Assembly (NCBI RefSeq): GCF_000399665.1
Contig: NZ_KB976986.1
Location: forward strand, 1,988,773 to 2,052,772
Source: Acinetobacter calcoaceticus ANC 3811
GTDB lineage: Bacteria > Pseudomonadota > Gammaproteobacteria > Pseudomonadales > Moraxellaceae
Direction of reading: 5' to 3'
DNA length: 64,000 bases
The stretch's first letter is position 1. Every line of letters starts with the position of its first letter. A program made the translations under genes and the position numbers. The notes below the pieces were generated by a model. That model did not search any database, had not been told where the DNA came from, and saw only the letters and a list, made by a program, of their open reading frames with translations. Positions 36,330 to 45,017 of this stretch are shown here, piece after piece.

Positions 36330-37970
36330 TTAATACAGTTTCTTTTGCGGTGGACCCGCAAAGTTTAATGGTCCAATCGAGTTCATATCGAGCTCAATCA
36401 CGGTGGGTCCTTCAAAAGCAACAGCCTCTTGAATAACCGTTTTAAACTCATCAGCACTACCAACTTTCCAGCTCTTCACACCCATTGATTCGCCAAGAAG
36501 TTTATAGTCCGGTGTATGCAATTCATTGAAATACTGACGACCACCAAAGTAGTTATTTTGAATGCCACGCATTACGCCATAACCACCGTCATTCATAATC
36601 ATTAAGACCATGTTGGTGTTTTCTTGCACCATAGTTGCAATCTCACCAATACCCAGCATTAAACCGCCATCGCCGACTAAACCAATCACTTTTTTGTCAG
36701 GGTTAGCGACCGAAGCACCAATTGCTGTTGCAAGACCTAAACCAATTGCACCCGCAAGTGAGTGGATGTTTTGATTTGGTGCTTGTACAGGGAATAAACG
36801 GCTACCCCATGTACTACCCGACATCGTGATGTCACGTACAAAAATGCCATCTTGCGGTAAGGCTGCACGTAAGTGATCACAAATTAAAGCGTATTGGTCG
36901 ATTTGCTTACGCAGTGCATCAATTGCAGCTTGTTTAGCAGCAACTACAGCGGCATCGTAATCGGCATTAACTTTTGAGGTTCCTTGAAGCTGTTCTAACA
37001 CACGTGTTAAGACATCTTTGGCATCGCCACAAATGAAGTTACGGATTTTGTAATTACGTTGCTGAGCCATTGGGTTTGCATCTACCTGAATAATATTTTC
37101 AGGGAACTCAACCGAATAGGTTTTAGTTTCATTACTACGTAAACGTGAACCCATCACAACCATTAAGTCAGCATCTTTTAATAACTGCTCAACCGCCGCC
37201 GAGTTATGGAATGCACCTAAGCTACGCGGATGATCATCTGCCAACACTCCCCGAGCATGTGTAGACGACACAACTGGAATACCTAAATCTGCAATCGCTT
37301 TGACTTCGGCAACGCTATTTAAAGTTCCACCGCCAATCCAGAAAATCGGACGTTTTGCTTTTTTGATTTCACTGACAAGAAAATCAATTTCAGCTTGCTC
37401 TGCCTGTGGCAACTCAAGTGCTTTCACCGGTCCAAGGTTAAGTGGCAAATCAATTTCTGCGGCTTGCACATCAATTGGTAGTTCAACACTTACCGGTCCC
37501 ATTGGAACTGTAGTTGCTACACGGATTGCTTCACGAATCACACCAACTGCATTGTCTGGACTGGTAATGCGAAATGCCGCTTTGCTTGATGCACGTAAGA
37601 ATGTAAGTTGGTCTTTAGTTTCATGAATAAAACTTGCATCACGGTCGAGATATTCACGCTCAACTTGACCCGTTAAATGCAATACAGGACTACCCGCATT
37701 CATTGCTTCTATTAATGAACCTACGGCATTTCCTGCTCCAGCACCCGTACTGGTTAACGCTACACCTAGGCCTTTAAAGCGTGAGTGTGCATCTGCCATG
37801 GTGACCGCACCAGCTTCACCTCGAGCTGCAACAAAGCGCATTTTTTCACGGCGTCCTACTGCATCGGCAATAGGTAAATTGTGGATGGAAATAACACCAT
37901 AAATACTATCAACTTGGTGCGCTTCTAAAACTCTTGCGATTGCTTCGCCTACATTTACACGTTCAGTCAT
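36330..37970 (-). CDS. Thiamine-diphosphate enzyme (acetolactate synthase/decarboxylase-like)
   Basis: A 546-residue ThDP enzyme with three standard domains. The activating glutamate is E52 in AARGEAGAVTMADAHSR, the middle domain is Rossmann-like (about 190-330), and the cofactor motif GDGGLMLGIGEIATMVQ to MNDGGYG lies near 435-465. Most acetolactate synthases have HE at the first site; here it is GE. Plausible reactions are 2-oxoacid decarboxylation or carboligation of a ring-cleavage product. It lies 38 bp downstream of the aldehyde dehydrogenase gene, fitting a decarboxylase that makes an aldehyde for it (inference). Confidence 0.88.
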   Translation of the reverse strand: MTERVNVGEAIARVLEAHQVDSIYGVISIHNLPIADAVGRREKMRFVAARGEAGAVTMADAHSRFKGLGVALTSTGAGAGNAVGSLIEAMNAGSPVLHLTGQVEREYLDRDASFIHETKDQLTFLRASSKAAFRITSPDNAVGVIREAIRVATTVPMGPVSVELPIDVQAAEIDLPLNLGPVKALELPQAEQAEIDFLVSEIKKAKRPIFWIGGGTLNSVAEVKAIADLGIPVVSSTHARGVLADDHPRSLGAFHNSAAVEQLLKDADLMVVMGSRLRSNETKTYSVEFPENIIQVDANPMAQQRNYKIRNFICGDAKDVLTRVLEQLQGTSKVNADYDAAVVAAKQAAIDALRKQIDQYALICDHLRAALPQDGIFVRDITMSGSTWGSRLFPVQAPNQNIHSLAGAIGLGLATAIGASVANPDKKVIGLVGDGGLMLGIGEIATMVQENTNMVLMIMNDGGYGVMRGIQNNYFGGRQYFNELHTPDYKLLGESMGVKSWKVGSADEFKTVIQEAVAFEGPTVIELDMNSIGPLNFAGPPQKKLY

Positions 37971-38008
37971 GTCTGTTCCTCAAAATTTGTTTTCAGTCCT
38001 TGAATTTA

Positions 38009-39475
38009 TTAATCGCACCAAGGGTTAGGCTGTTCATTCAGCCCCATATAAATACTCTTTTGTTGCATGTACGATAAAATGCCCAAACGGCCTTTTTCGC
38101 GCCCAATCCCACTGTCTTTAAAGCCACCAAACGGCGCACTAATCGAGAACTTTTTGTAGGTATTAATCCACACTGTTCCCACTTCCAAGGCACGTGCAAT
38201 GCGCCAAGCTTTGCGATAGCTTTCAGTCCAGATGCCTGCGGCAAGGCCAAAACAGCTGTCATTGGCTTGGGCAATTAAATCTTGCTCGTTGTCATATTTC
38301 ATAACGACTAAAACAGGGCCAAAAATTTCTTCCTGACAGGTTTGAGCATTGTTATTTAAACCCGTGATAATGGTGGGTAAGTAATAGCTTCCTTTGGCAT
38401 AGTCACCAGTCGTAAGTGCTTCACCACCAATCAGAACCTGACCACCTTCGCTTTTGGCAAGCTGCACATAGTGGTCAACTGACTGCAAATGTTTGTCATT
38501 GACTAGTGGCCCTAAATGCACACCAGCCTGTTCCGGATGGCCGACACGTAAGCCTTTGGTAATTTCAACCAAACGCGTTAAAAACTGATCGTAAAGGCTG
38601 CTATGAATAAACAAGCGAGAACCTGCAATACACGCTTGGCCTGCCGAGCTAAAAATTCCGTACGCGACACCTTTAGCAGCCAGTTCGACATCTGCATCTG
38701 GCAAAACGATTGTTGGTGACTTACCACCTAACTCAAGCGAAGTGGTAATAAGTTTTTCAGCGGCAATATGTGCCAAATGACGACCCGTGGTTGTTCCACC
38801 TGTAAAAGAAATTTTACGAACCAATGGGTGCTGAGCAATGGCATCGCCAATCACAGAACCACGACCAACTAACACACTGAGTAAACCCTTGGGTAAGCCT
38901 GCTTCTTCAAAAATTTTGGCAAGCTCTAAAGCAATGAGGGAAGTCGCTTCTGCTGGTTTTAATACAACTGCATTTCCTGCTGCCAAAGCTGGAGCAAGCT
39001 TTTGAACTTCACTCGCAATTGGAGAGTTCCACGGGGTAATAGCTGCCACAACACCTACAGGTTCATGCACACTCATGGTCATAAAGTCTGGAGCACGTTG
39101 AGTGGTGAGCTCATCGTTCATCGTTTCACATGCTGCTGCAACATAACGTGCAGTCGCCGCAGCGCTCATCACCAAACCACGAGTTTCGGTTAAAGGCTTA
39201 CCATTATCGCGGGTTTGTAATCTCGCTAACTCATCTACACGTGCTTCAATAATGTCTGCAACTTTATAGAGAATACGTGCGCGCTCATGTGGCAAGCTGT
39301 TTCTCCAGCTCGGTTGACGCCAAGCCTGATCTGCTTTTTCAATTGCTTCATTCACATCTTCAAGCGTTGCTGTTGAAAGCTCAGCGTTTACCGACTGATC
39401 TGCCGGAAACAAGCTTTGAATGACTGCACCTCGGCCTAATCGCCATTCACCTGCAATATAAATTTCCTTTGCCAT
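38009..39475 (-). CDS. NAD(P)-dependent aldehyde dehydrogenase
   Basis: A 488-residue aldehyde dehydrogenase. The catalytic glutamate is in SLELGGKSPTIVLPDADVE and the nucleophilic cysteine in SAGQACIAGSRLF. The cofactor loop TPWNSPIASEVQKLAPALAAGN and the C-terminal NTYKKFSISAPFGGFKDSGIGRE are intact. I start at the ATG at 39475, which has AAGGA about 7 nt upstream; the frame extends to a TTG at 39481. The wording of the motifs resembles semialdehyde and aromatic-aldehyde dehydrogenases. It is cytoplasmic. It is one of three consecutive genes (NadX-like, aldehyde dehydrogenase, ThDP enzyme) that end the pathway part of the cluster. Confidence 0.92.
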   Translation of the reverse strand: MAKEIYIAGEWRLGRGAVIQSLFPADQSVNAELSTATLEDVNEAIEKADQAWRQPSWRNSLPHERARILYKVADIIEARVDELARLQTRDNGKPLTETRGLVMSAAATARYVAAACETMNDELTTQRAPDFMTMSVHEPVGVVAAITPWNSPIASEVQKLAPALAAGNAVVLKPAEATSLIALELAKIFEEAGLPKGLLSVLVGRGSVIGDAIAQHPLVRKISFTGGTTTGRHLAHIAAEKLITTSLELGGKSPTIVLPDADVELAAKGVAYGIFSSAGQACIAGSRLFIHSSLYDQFLTRLVEITKGLRVGHPEQAGVHLGPLVNDKHLQSVDHYVQLAKSEGGQVLIGGEALTTGDYAKGSYYLPTIITGLNNNAQTCQEEIFGPVLVVMKYDNEQDLIAQANDSCFGLAAGIWTESYRKAWRIARALEVGTVWINTYKKFSISAPFGGFKDSGIGREKGRLGILSYMQQKSIYMGLNEQPNPWCD

Positions 39476-39488
39476 GATCAAATCCTTC

Positions 39489-40280
39489 TTAAATCTGTAT
39501 TGCTTCTACACTGTTGCGACAAGCACGAATCACGCTAAGCGCAGCCAAAGTTGATGTTTTCGGGTTACTTGGCAACGGCACGCCCACTAGTTCAATGGTC
39601 ATTTGCCCAAAGCCACCTTCTGCCACAATGGTGTGTTTATTTTTGTTGATGGTTGGATCAACAGTTAACTCAACCATGGTTTCATCCATTCCAAGCCCTG
39701 CAAGTGCAATCGTTGCTGCAACATTGGCATTGGCTGGAAATTTGGTCGCAGCTTCGCGGGCAGTTCCTGTGAAAAAAACTGTAGCCTCAGCAACATGGTC
39801 TAGATCGACCAATTGCTCTGCATAACTGCCCTTCCAGCTTTTTGGACTTTTACAGCCCTTGTAAGTGACTTTTTGCAAACCACCTTCTTTAGCCGCGGAA
39901 ATACCGTCAATGCCTGCGATAGCCCCTGCAAGTAAATGCAGATGTGCATCATTTTTTTCGGCAGTTTGCTTAAGCTGAATTAAAAACTCGTTATCAGCCA
40001 AAGTTCCAACCGAGATCAGACCAATGGTCCAACCTTTTGCTAAAACTTTTTGAGCATGCTCTTTCACTGCTGCTTGACCTGCCACCTCAATGACATAGTC
40101 TGGCGCACCATCACATTGCTCAATATCTGAAATCACCTGAATCTCTGAAGACACTTGTGACTGCACTTTTTCAATACTGCGAGATGGCACGACAATCCAT
40201 TTGAGTTGCAGATCTTGAGGCAAATGGGCATACACTTCTGCTGCCATTGCGCCAAAACCAATCATCATCAACTTTTTCAT
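39489..40280 (-). CDS. nadX: L-aspartate dehydrogenase-like protein (NadX family)
   Basis: A 263-residue NAD(P)-binding protein with GFGAMAAEVYAHL as the cofactor loop at the N-terminus, VIEVAGQAAVKEHAQ, LAGAIAGIDGISAAKEGG, and the C-terminal KHTIVAEGGFGQMTIELVGVPLPSNPKTS typical of aspartate dehydrogenases. Characterised members reductively aminate oxaloacetate or oxidise aspartate. Within a ring-cleavage cluster it more likely acts on a structurally related amino or oxo acid (inference). From memory, the P. aeruginosa aspartate dehydrogenase gene also lies in an unexplained catabolic cluster. Gaps to both neighbours are about 15 bp. Confidence 0.83.
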   Translation of the reverse strand: MKKLMMIGFGAMAAEVYAHLPQDLQLKWIVVPSRSIEKVQSQVSSEIQVISDIEQCDGAPDYVIEVAGQAAVKEHAQKVLAKGWTIGLISVGTLADNEFLIQLKQTAEKNDAHLHLLAGAIAGIDGISAAKEGGLQKVTYKGCKSPKSWKGSYAEQLVDLDHVAEATVFFTGTAREAATKFPANANVAATIALAGLGMDETMVELTVDPTINKNKHTIVAEGGFGQMTIELVGVPLPSNPKTSTLAALSVIRACRNSVEAIQI

Positions 40281-40295
40281 GACAGCACCTAATAT

Positions 40296-41090
40296 TTATA
40301 AATGTTTGTTAAAACCACCTGAGACATCTATTGCCGCACCTGTGGTGTAAGATGCCAATGGTGATGCCAAGAAAACTAAAGCCCGAGCAGGTTCTTCAGG
40401 ACGGCCTAAACGCTGCATAGGAATACCGCGGTTTTTTGCGATATTGCCTGTCCACTCTTCCCACGACTGGTTTAAGTCTGAGCGAGTTTCATAACGGCGT
40501 TTCCACTGCGCAGATTCAACCATTCCAAGTAAAATCGAGTTAACACGAACGCCATATTGAGTAAATTCATGTGCCAAAGAATGGGTTAAATTCAACAGTG
40601 CAGCTCGTGCAGATGAAGTCGCAATCATGTGCGGTTCCGGCTGCAATGCCAGTAACGAGTTCACATTGGTAATTGAGGCATTTGCCGACTGTTTTAAGTC
40701 GTCGAGAAAAGCCCGTACCGGATGTAAAACACTGAAATATTTCAGCTCGATTTCTTTCATCCAGTCTTCATCTTGCGTATTTTCAAAATTTGAAACACGA
40801 CCTTGCCCAGCATTGTTAATGAGCATGTCCACATTGCCCAAATTGAGTTTGACGTCTTTAGCAAATTGCTGAACTTCTTCTTTTTTCAATACATTGCATG
40901 CTTTGGTAAAAATATTGGCATGCGGATATTTTTCTAAAATATAGTGCTTAGAAGCATTTAAACGTTCTTCATCGCGACCACACCAAGCTACTTTTGCACC
41001 CTCTGCAACCAGTATTTCAACAGCAGCCAGCCCAATCCCAGATGAGCCACCGGTAACAACTGCAACTTTTCCTTCAACTTGGAAGCTCAT
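40296..41090 (-). CDS. SDR-family protein with an altered catalytic site
   Basis: A 264-residue short-chain dehydrogenase fold. The cofactor motif TGGSSGIG, NNAG and the catalytic-type serine S145 (NVNSLLALQ) are present. At the YxxxK position the sequence reads T158-S-S-A-R162 (IATSSARAALLNLTHSLAHEF), so both the catalytic tyrosine and lysine are missing. The rest of the fold, including TTGAAIDVSGG near the end, is well kept. It may bind NAD(P) without classical dehydrogenase chemistry, or use another mechanism. It lies in the middle of the catabolic operon with 15-bp gaps, and AAGGA precedes its ATG. Confidence 0.87.
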   Translation of the reverse strand: MSFQVEGKVAVVTGGSSGIGLAAVEILVAEGAKVAWCGRDEERLNASKHYILEKYPHANIFTKACNVLKKEEVQQFAKDVKLNLGNVDMLINNAGQGRVSNFENTQDEDWMKEIELKYFSVLHPVRAFLDDLKQSANASITNVNSLLALQPEPHMIATSSARAALLNLTHSLAHEFTQYGVRVNSILLGMVESAQWKRRYETRSDLNQSWEEWTGNIAKNRGIPMQRLGRPEEPARALVFLASPLASYTTGAAIDVSGGFNKHL

Positions 41091-41105
41091 AATCCTTAAT
41101 CTCTC

Positions 41106-41930
41106 TTACGATTGTTCCTGAATCGTCAACATAATTTGGTTAAATGCTTGCGGTTGGTCGACATAACTTAAATGTCCGGCATCTTCTATGACGAAGCGCT
41201 GTTCCAACTGCAATTCCTGAGCAAGCGCTTGTATACCTAACGCAGGAGTGATTTGATCTTGCTGCCCTGCAATCACTGTGCATGGGACTTTTAAATGGGT
41301 TAAGTAATTACGTATTTCGTCATATGCAAGTAAGTACGATGCATGTGTGAAACCCTGTAGGGTCAACTGTTGCATCACCTCTGAAACTAAGGCTAAGGCT
41401 TGTGGCTCTTGTTTATAAATCAAATGAGGTCCACGGCTTTGGGCCATTCCTTTAGCACCAAGTTCTTTCAACATTTTTGGTCTTTTTTCAAAAACCTGAA
41501 TTTGTGTTTGTTCATCGTGGCGTTGGTAGCCCTGAGCTAAGTTAGCGACAACCAAGTGTTCCACTCGCTCTGGGTAAAGTGCAGCAAATGCACTCGCCTG
41601 TAAGGCACCTAACGAATGTCCGACCACAATTGCTTTTTCAATTTTTAAAACTTCGAACAATGCTGCCAAACGCTTTGCGTAGTCGGTAGCATTCGGCAAA
41701 TCAGTTAAAAGTTCATCTGATTTGCCATAGCCCGGTGCGTCCCAGGCAATGACATGAAAATGATGAGACAGCACTTCAAGTTGGTTCACCCAAGAAGCAG
41801 AACCTGAACTAATGCCATGTAACAGCACGAGGTATTCGCCCTGACCGGCTTCTCGATATGCTTGTTGCTGGCCTTGAACAGTCACCGTTTTAACCGGAAA
41901 TTCTGCTAACTTTTCAATGAGTGTCATCAT
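41106..41930 (-). CDS. Alpha/beta hydrolase (meta-cleavage-product hydrolase-like)
   Basis: A 274-residue cytoplasmic alpha/beta hydrolase. It has LLHGISSGSASW (oxyanion region), DAPGYGKSD, the nucleophile in VVGHSLGALQASAFA, an acid in VIAGQQDQITP and histidine in IEDAGHLSYVDQP. This is the pattern of C-C hydrolases such as BphD/MhpC and of related esterases. In a cluster with an extradiol dioxygenase, hydrolysis of a ring-fission product is the simplest role (inference). ATG at 41930 or three bases later; AAAGGA precedes both. Confidence 0.88.
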   Translation of the reverse strand: MMTLIEKLAEFPVKTVTVQGQQQAYREAGQGEYLVLLHGISSGSASWVNQLEVLSHHFHVIAWDAPGYGKSDELLTDLPNATDYAKRLAALFEVLKIEKAIVVGHSLGALQASAFAALYPERVEHLVVANLAQGYQRHDEQTQIQVFEKRPKMLKELGAKGMAQSRGPHLIYKQEPQALALVSEVMQQLTLQGFTHASYLLAYDEIRNYLTHLKVPCTVIAGQQDQITPALGIQALAQELQLEQRFVIEDAGHLSYVDQPQAFNQIMLTIQEQS

Positions 41931-41966
41931 TTTTATTCCTTTCCCTTAACTCACATCATCAAGCGC

Positions 41967-42488
41967 TTAACGTTTGATTTGAGACAATGGATGCTCTGGT
42001 GGATAGTTAGGAATCGTCGGTTTACCTGTTCCTAACATTACGCACATCAAGGCATCTTCTTGACCTGGGTTAAATAGACCACGGTAGATTCCCGGTGGAA
42101 TTGAAATCAGGTCACGCTCTTTTAAACGGGTTTCGAATTTTTCGCCGTTGTGCTCAATGAACAAATCAATTTCGCCGCGGAGCATAAAGAAAACCTCTTC
42201 AACGTCATGGTGAATGTGCAAAGGACCTTCACACTGTGGTGGCAACACCATGGTCGAAAACGTAAAGTTTTCTGCTGGTACAGTGTTACCGTCATTTGCA
42301 ACACCTGTTGCGCCTGTACCCATGTAACGCATTTGAGCACGGCGATATTTTGGGTCGTAATCGGCTTGGAACTTCAAAGCCTCAAAGTCATATTTACGTG
42401 TCTCAAAGCGAGCAATACGCGTGTTTAACCAATCTTCTAAAGAAGAATTTTCTGGTTGTGCCCACGATTCGAATTGTTGTGTAGTCAT
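41967..42488 (-). CDS. Cupin-domain protein
   Basis: A 173-residue single-cupin protein. Motif 1 is intact: GPLHIHHDVEEVFFMLRGEIDLF, with H91, H93 and a following glutamate (E97 or E98). In motif 2, the position of the third metal-ligand histidine is R136 (IPPGIYRGLFNPG), although the surrounding P-x-G and N are kept. Metal binding may therefore differ from typical cupin dioxygenases or isomerases. It is a soluble cytoplasmic protein. AGGAG precedes the ATG. It sits between the MFS transporter and hydrolase genes of the catabolic operon; its reaction is unknown. Confidence 0.85.
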   Translation of the reverse strand: MTTQQFESWAQPENSSLEDWLNTRIARFETRKYDFEALKFQADYDPKYRRAQMRYMGTGATGVANDGNTVPAENFTFSTMVLPPQCEGPLHIHHDVEEVFFMLRGEIDLFIEHNGEKFETRLKERDLISIPPGIYRGLFNPGQEDALMCVMLGTGKPTIPNYPPEHPLSQIKR

Positions 42489-42511
42489 TTTTTAAACTCC
42501 TATACAGTGAA

Positions 42512-43735
42512 TTAATATCGTTTTAAAAGAGGAACCAAGAAAAATGACCCGATGACAGCGACAGCAGCCAAGAAGGTAATTCCCAAATTAAAACTATGTG
42601 TTTGCATCACGATGTAACCGATAAGTACAGGTGCAATTGCACTTGCAAAATTACCCAAACCGTTAAATATTCCACCCGCAGTCGCCCCTACATTTGAGGT
42701 GGTTACTTTTGCAAGCAGAGCAAATACAGCGGCCACTCCAAAACCCCAAGCCATCGCACTTAAAGACATCGCTGCAATAATCAATAATGGCTCGGTCATG
42801 ATGACCATCACATACATGAAAATGCCTGCGAGTAATAAGCCGCTAAAGACTTGAATTGCGCGGCGGTTTAATTTGTCAGATAAAAATGCGCCGATCACTT
42901 CGCCAATCAACATGGCAATGAATGGAAAGCTTGAATACATCCCAAATTCTTTGAGGTTAAAGCCTTTGTCTTGCATTAAATAAGAAGGAACCCAGCTATT
43001 TAAGCCCCATAAATAAGTCATCAATGCAATGTTAAAGAAACAAACCAGCCAGAATGCTCTATTACTCAAAAGTACCTTGGTATTGGCAATATGGCCTTTG
43101 AAATTGGTACGTTTACTCTCGCCTTCAATTTCCACGGTTTTCTTGAGTTGCAAATTACGCAAACCGAAAACAATGCTGAAAATAGCGATTAGCGTTAACC
43201 CAGCCATCACAAAAAAAGTGGTATGCCAGTCATGGTGTGCCAAAACACTTGCCGTGATTGGGAACCCAAGGAATGCACCAATTGGTGTTCCAAGTAAGAA
43301 CATGGTTGAAGCACGAGCTTGCTGACGGTCTGTATATGTCTGTTTTACAATGGTATAAGCCAAGGCAAACAACGGACCTTCTGCTAAACCTAACAGCACA
43401 CGTAAAATCAACATACCCGAATAACTGGTGGTGAACCCCATGCAAAACATGAGTAAACCCCATGAAGCTACACTCCAAAACAGCATTTTCTTTGGGCAGA
43501 AGATGTCACCCAAAAAGCTTAGAAAGACTGAGGAAAAACCATAAGCAAGTAAGAAACTTGTCATGAGCCAACCTAATTTGGCCTTATCTTCATCAATTCC
43601 CATAGCACTTTGAAAATGAGGATCTGAAAATAAAACCGCAATACTAATTTTGTCGAAAAATGCCAGTACCACACACACCATAAGGACAAAAGCAGGTACC
43701 CAATGCTTTAATCCACTTTTTTCTTCATTACTCAT
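42512..43735 (-). CDS. MFS transporter (aromatic-acid/ACS-like) of the catabolic cluster
   Basis: A 407-residue, twelve-helix MFS protein. It has VLAFFDKISIAVLF at the first helix end, LGDIFCPKKMLFWSVASWGLLMFCMGF after helix 2, and RVLLGLAEGPLFALAYTIVKQ around helix 4-5. These fit the acid:H+ symporters used for aromatic and sugar acids. It lies inside the catabolic operon, 23 bp and 42 bp from its neighbours, so it is probably the inner-membrane importer for the pathway substrate. AAGGAA precedes the ATG. Confidence 0.87.
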   Translation of the reverse strand: MSNEEKSGLKHWVPAFVLMVCVVLAFFDKISIAVLFSDPHFQSAMGIDEDKAKLGWLMTSFLLAYGFSSVFLSFLGDIFCPKKMLFWSVASWGLLMFCMGFTTSYSGMLILRVLLGLAEGPLFALAYTIVKQTYTDRQQARASTMFLLGTPIGAFLGFPITASVLAHHDWHTTFFVMAGLTLIAIFSIVFGLRNLQLKKTVEIEGESKRTNFKGHIANTKVLLSNRAFWLVCFFNIALMTYLWGLNSWVPSYLMQDKGFNLKEFGMYSSFPFIAMLIGEVIGAFLSDKLNRRAIQVFSGLLLAGIFMYVMVIMTEPLLIIAAMSLSAMAWGFGVAAVFALLAKVTTSNVGATAGGIFNGLGNFASAIAPVLIGYIVMQTHSFNLGITFLAAVAVIGSFFLVPLLKRY

Positions 43736-43777
43736 GTGTCATTCCTTCGATTTGGTAATGAGAACCAGATTTAATGT

Positions 43778-44989
43778 TTACGGTTTTAACTTCATGACAT
43801 TAAATTCAGAATCTTCTAACAGTTTTGGGTCTAAAACAGTGTTGGCTTGCATCCAACGTTTTGCCAGTTTGACCAGTTTAGAATCATTAATGGCAATCAT
43901 GTTGAGCAAACGATTTTCATGGTCCAGATATAAATAACTCACCTGATCTTCACCGCCTTGGCGAATCACTAACTCTTTCGTTTTTTCAGGTTGATACGTA
44001 CCTAATATCTGGATATTAAAGTGGTATTGATCAGACCATAACCATGGAATATCGGTATATTCAGTTTCAATACCCAACATCGACTTCGCTGCGGCAATTG
44101 CCTGATTTTGTGCATTTGCCCAAGACTGAATGCAATAGCCCAAACCCGGATGAATCGCGACATCGCCTGCGGCATAAATGTGTTGATCTGAAGTTTGTCC
44201 AAAGCAGTTCACCACAATGCCATCTTTCACATCGAGACCAGCGTGTACACCGAGCTCTTTAGCAATCTCGGCACCCGCACCCACCACCACACAGTCAAAC
44301 AATTGACTATTTTGAGGATGGTTTACCACTTCAACTTTTTGATGAGGTGCTTCAACCAAGTGAAGGCTCTTGCTGTCTAAATGAATTTTTGTGCCTTGGG
44401 TTTCATGCATGTTTTTTAAAAATGCAGAGACTTCAGGGCTCACGCTTCTTGCACATAAACGGTCGCCATATTCAAAAATATGAACGTCTTTACCTTGCTT
44501 ACGTGCAGTTGCCGCAATTTCAAGACCAATCCAACCACCGCCAATCACAGCGACATTTTTTGCATGCTTTAAAATTTCGGCTAAGCGTTCACAGTCATGC
44601 ACATTACGTAATGTCACAACATTTGGAATGAACTGCCATGTATTGACTGGTACACGTGCACGGCTTCCTGTTGCAATTAGTAATTTGTCATAGGGCAAAA
44701 CCTGACCACTTTCGAGATGAACCTGTTTTTGTTCACGATCAACTTTTGTCGCAATTTCCGGTTTGTGCCATTGAACATTGAACTCTTGAACCTGTTCAGG
44801 AGAGAACAGATTCAAACTTTCATAAGTTGCTTCTTTTGAAAGTACTTGCTTAGACAGTGGCGGACGCTCATAAAACACTTGATCTTCATTTGAAACCACG
44901 TGAATTTCGCCCACATAACCATTTTGGCGTAGTGTGCTTACTGCCCAACCCGCTGCCTGTCCGGCACCTACAATTACGATCTTTTCCAT
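43778..44989 (-). CDS. FAD-dependent ferredoxin reductase of the Rieske oxygenase system
   Basis: A 403-residue flavoprotein of the BphA4/putidaredoxin-reductase type. FAD-binding IVGAGQAAGWAVSTLRQ at the N-terminus, NAD-binding VIGGGWIGLEIAATARKQG in the middle, YAAGDVA near the end, and a C-terminal dimer domain. It passes electrons from NADH to the Rieske ferredoxin encoded at the head of the operon. Two ATG codons lie six bases apart; I chose 44989, since AAGGA is at the proper distance only for that one. The VOC dioxygenase gene precedes it by 28 bp. Confidence 0.91.
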   Translation of the reverse strand: MEKIVIVGAGQAAGWAVSTLRQNGYVGEIHVVSNEDQVFYERPPLSKQVLSKEATYESLNLFSPEQVQEFNVQWHKPEIATKVDREQKQVHLESGQVLPYDKLLIATGSRARVPVNTWQFIPNVVTLRNVHDCERLAEILKHAKNVAVIGGGWIGLEIAATARKQGKDVHIFEYGDRLCARSVSPEVSAFLKNMHETQGTKIHLDSKSLHLVEAPHQKVEVVNHPQNSQLFDCVVVGAGAEIAKELGVHAGLDVKDGIVVNCFGQTSDQHIYAAGDVAIHPGLGYCIQSWANAQNQAIAAAKSMLGIETEYTDIPWLWSDQYHFNIQILGTYQPEKTKELVIRQGGEDQVSYLYLDHENRLLNMIAINDSKLVKLAKRWMQANTVLDPKLLEDSEFNVMKLKP

Positions 44990-45017
44990 AGCCATCTTCC
45001 TTGTTCAGCAATACCTG

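Noticed and set aside
36065..36436. 123-codon plus-strand frame across the porin start and the ThDP enzyme end
   Set aside because: It spans the opposite strand of two real genes and their gap and has low-complexity content; no supporting motif.
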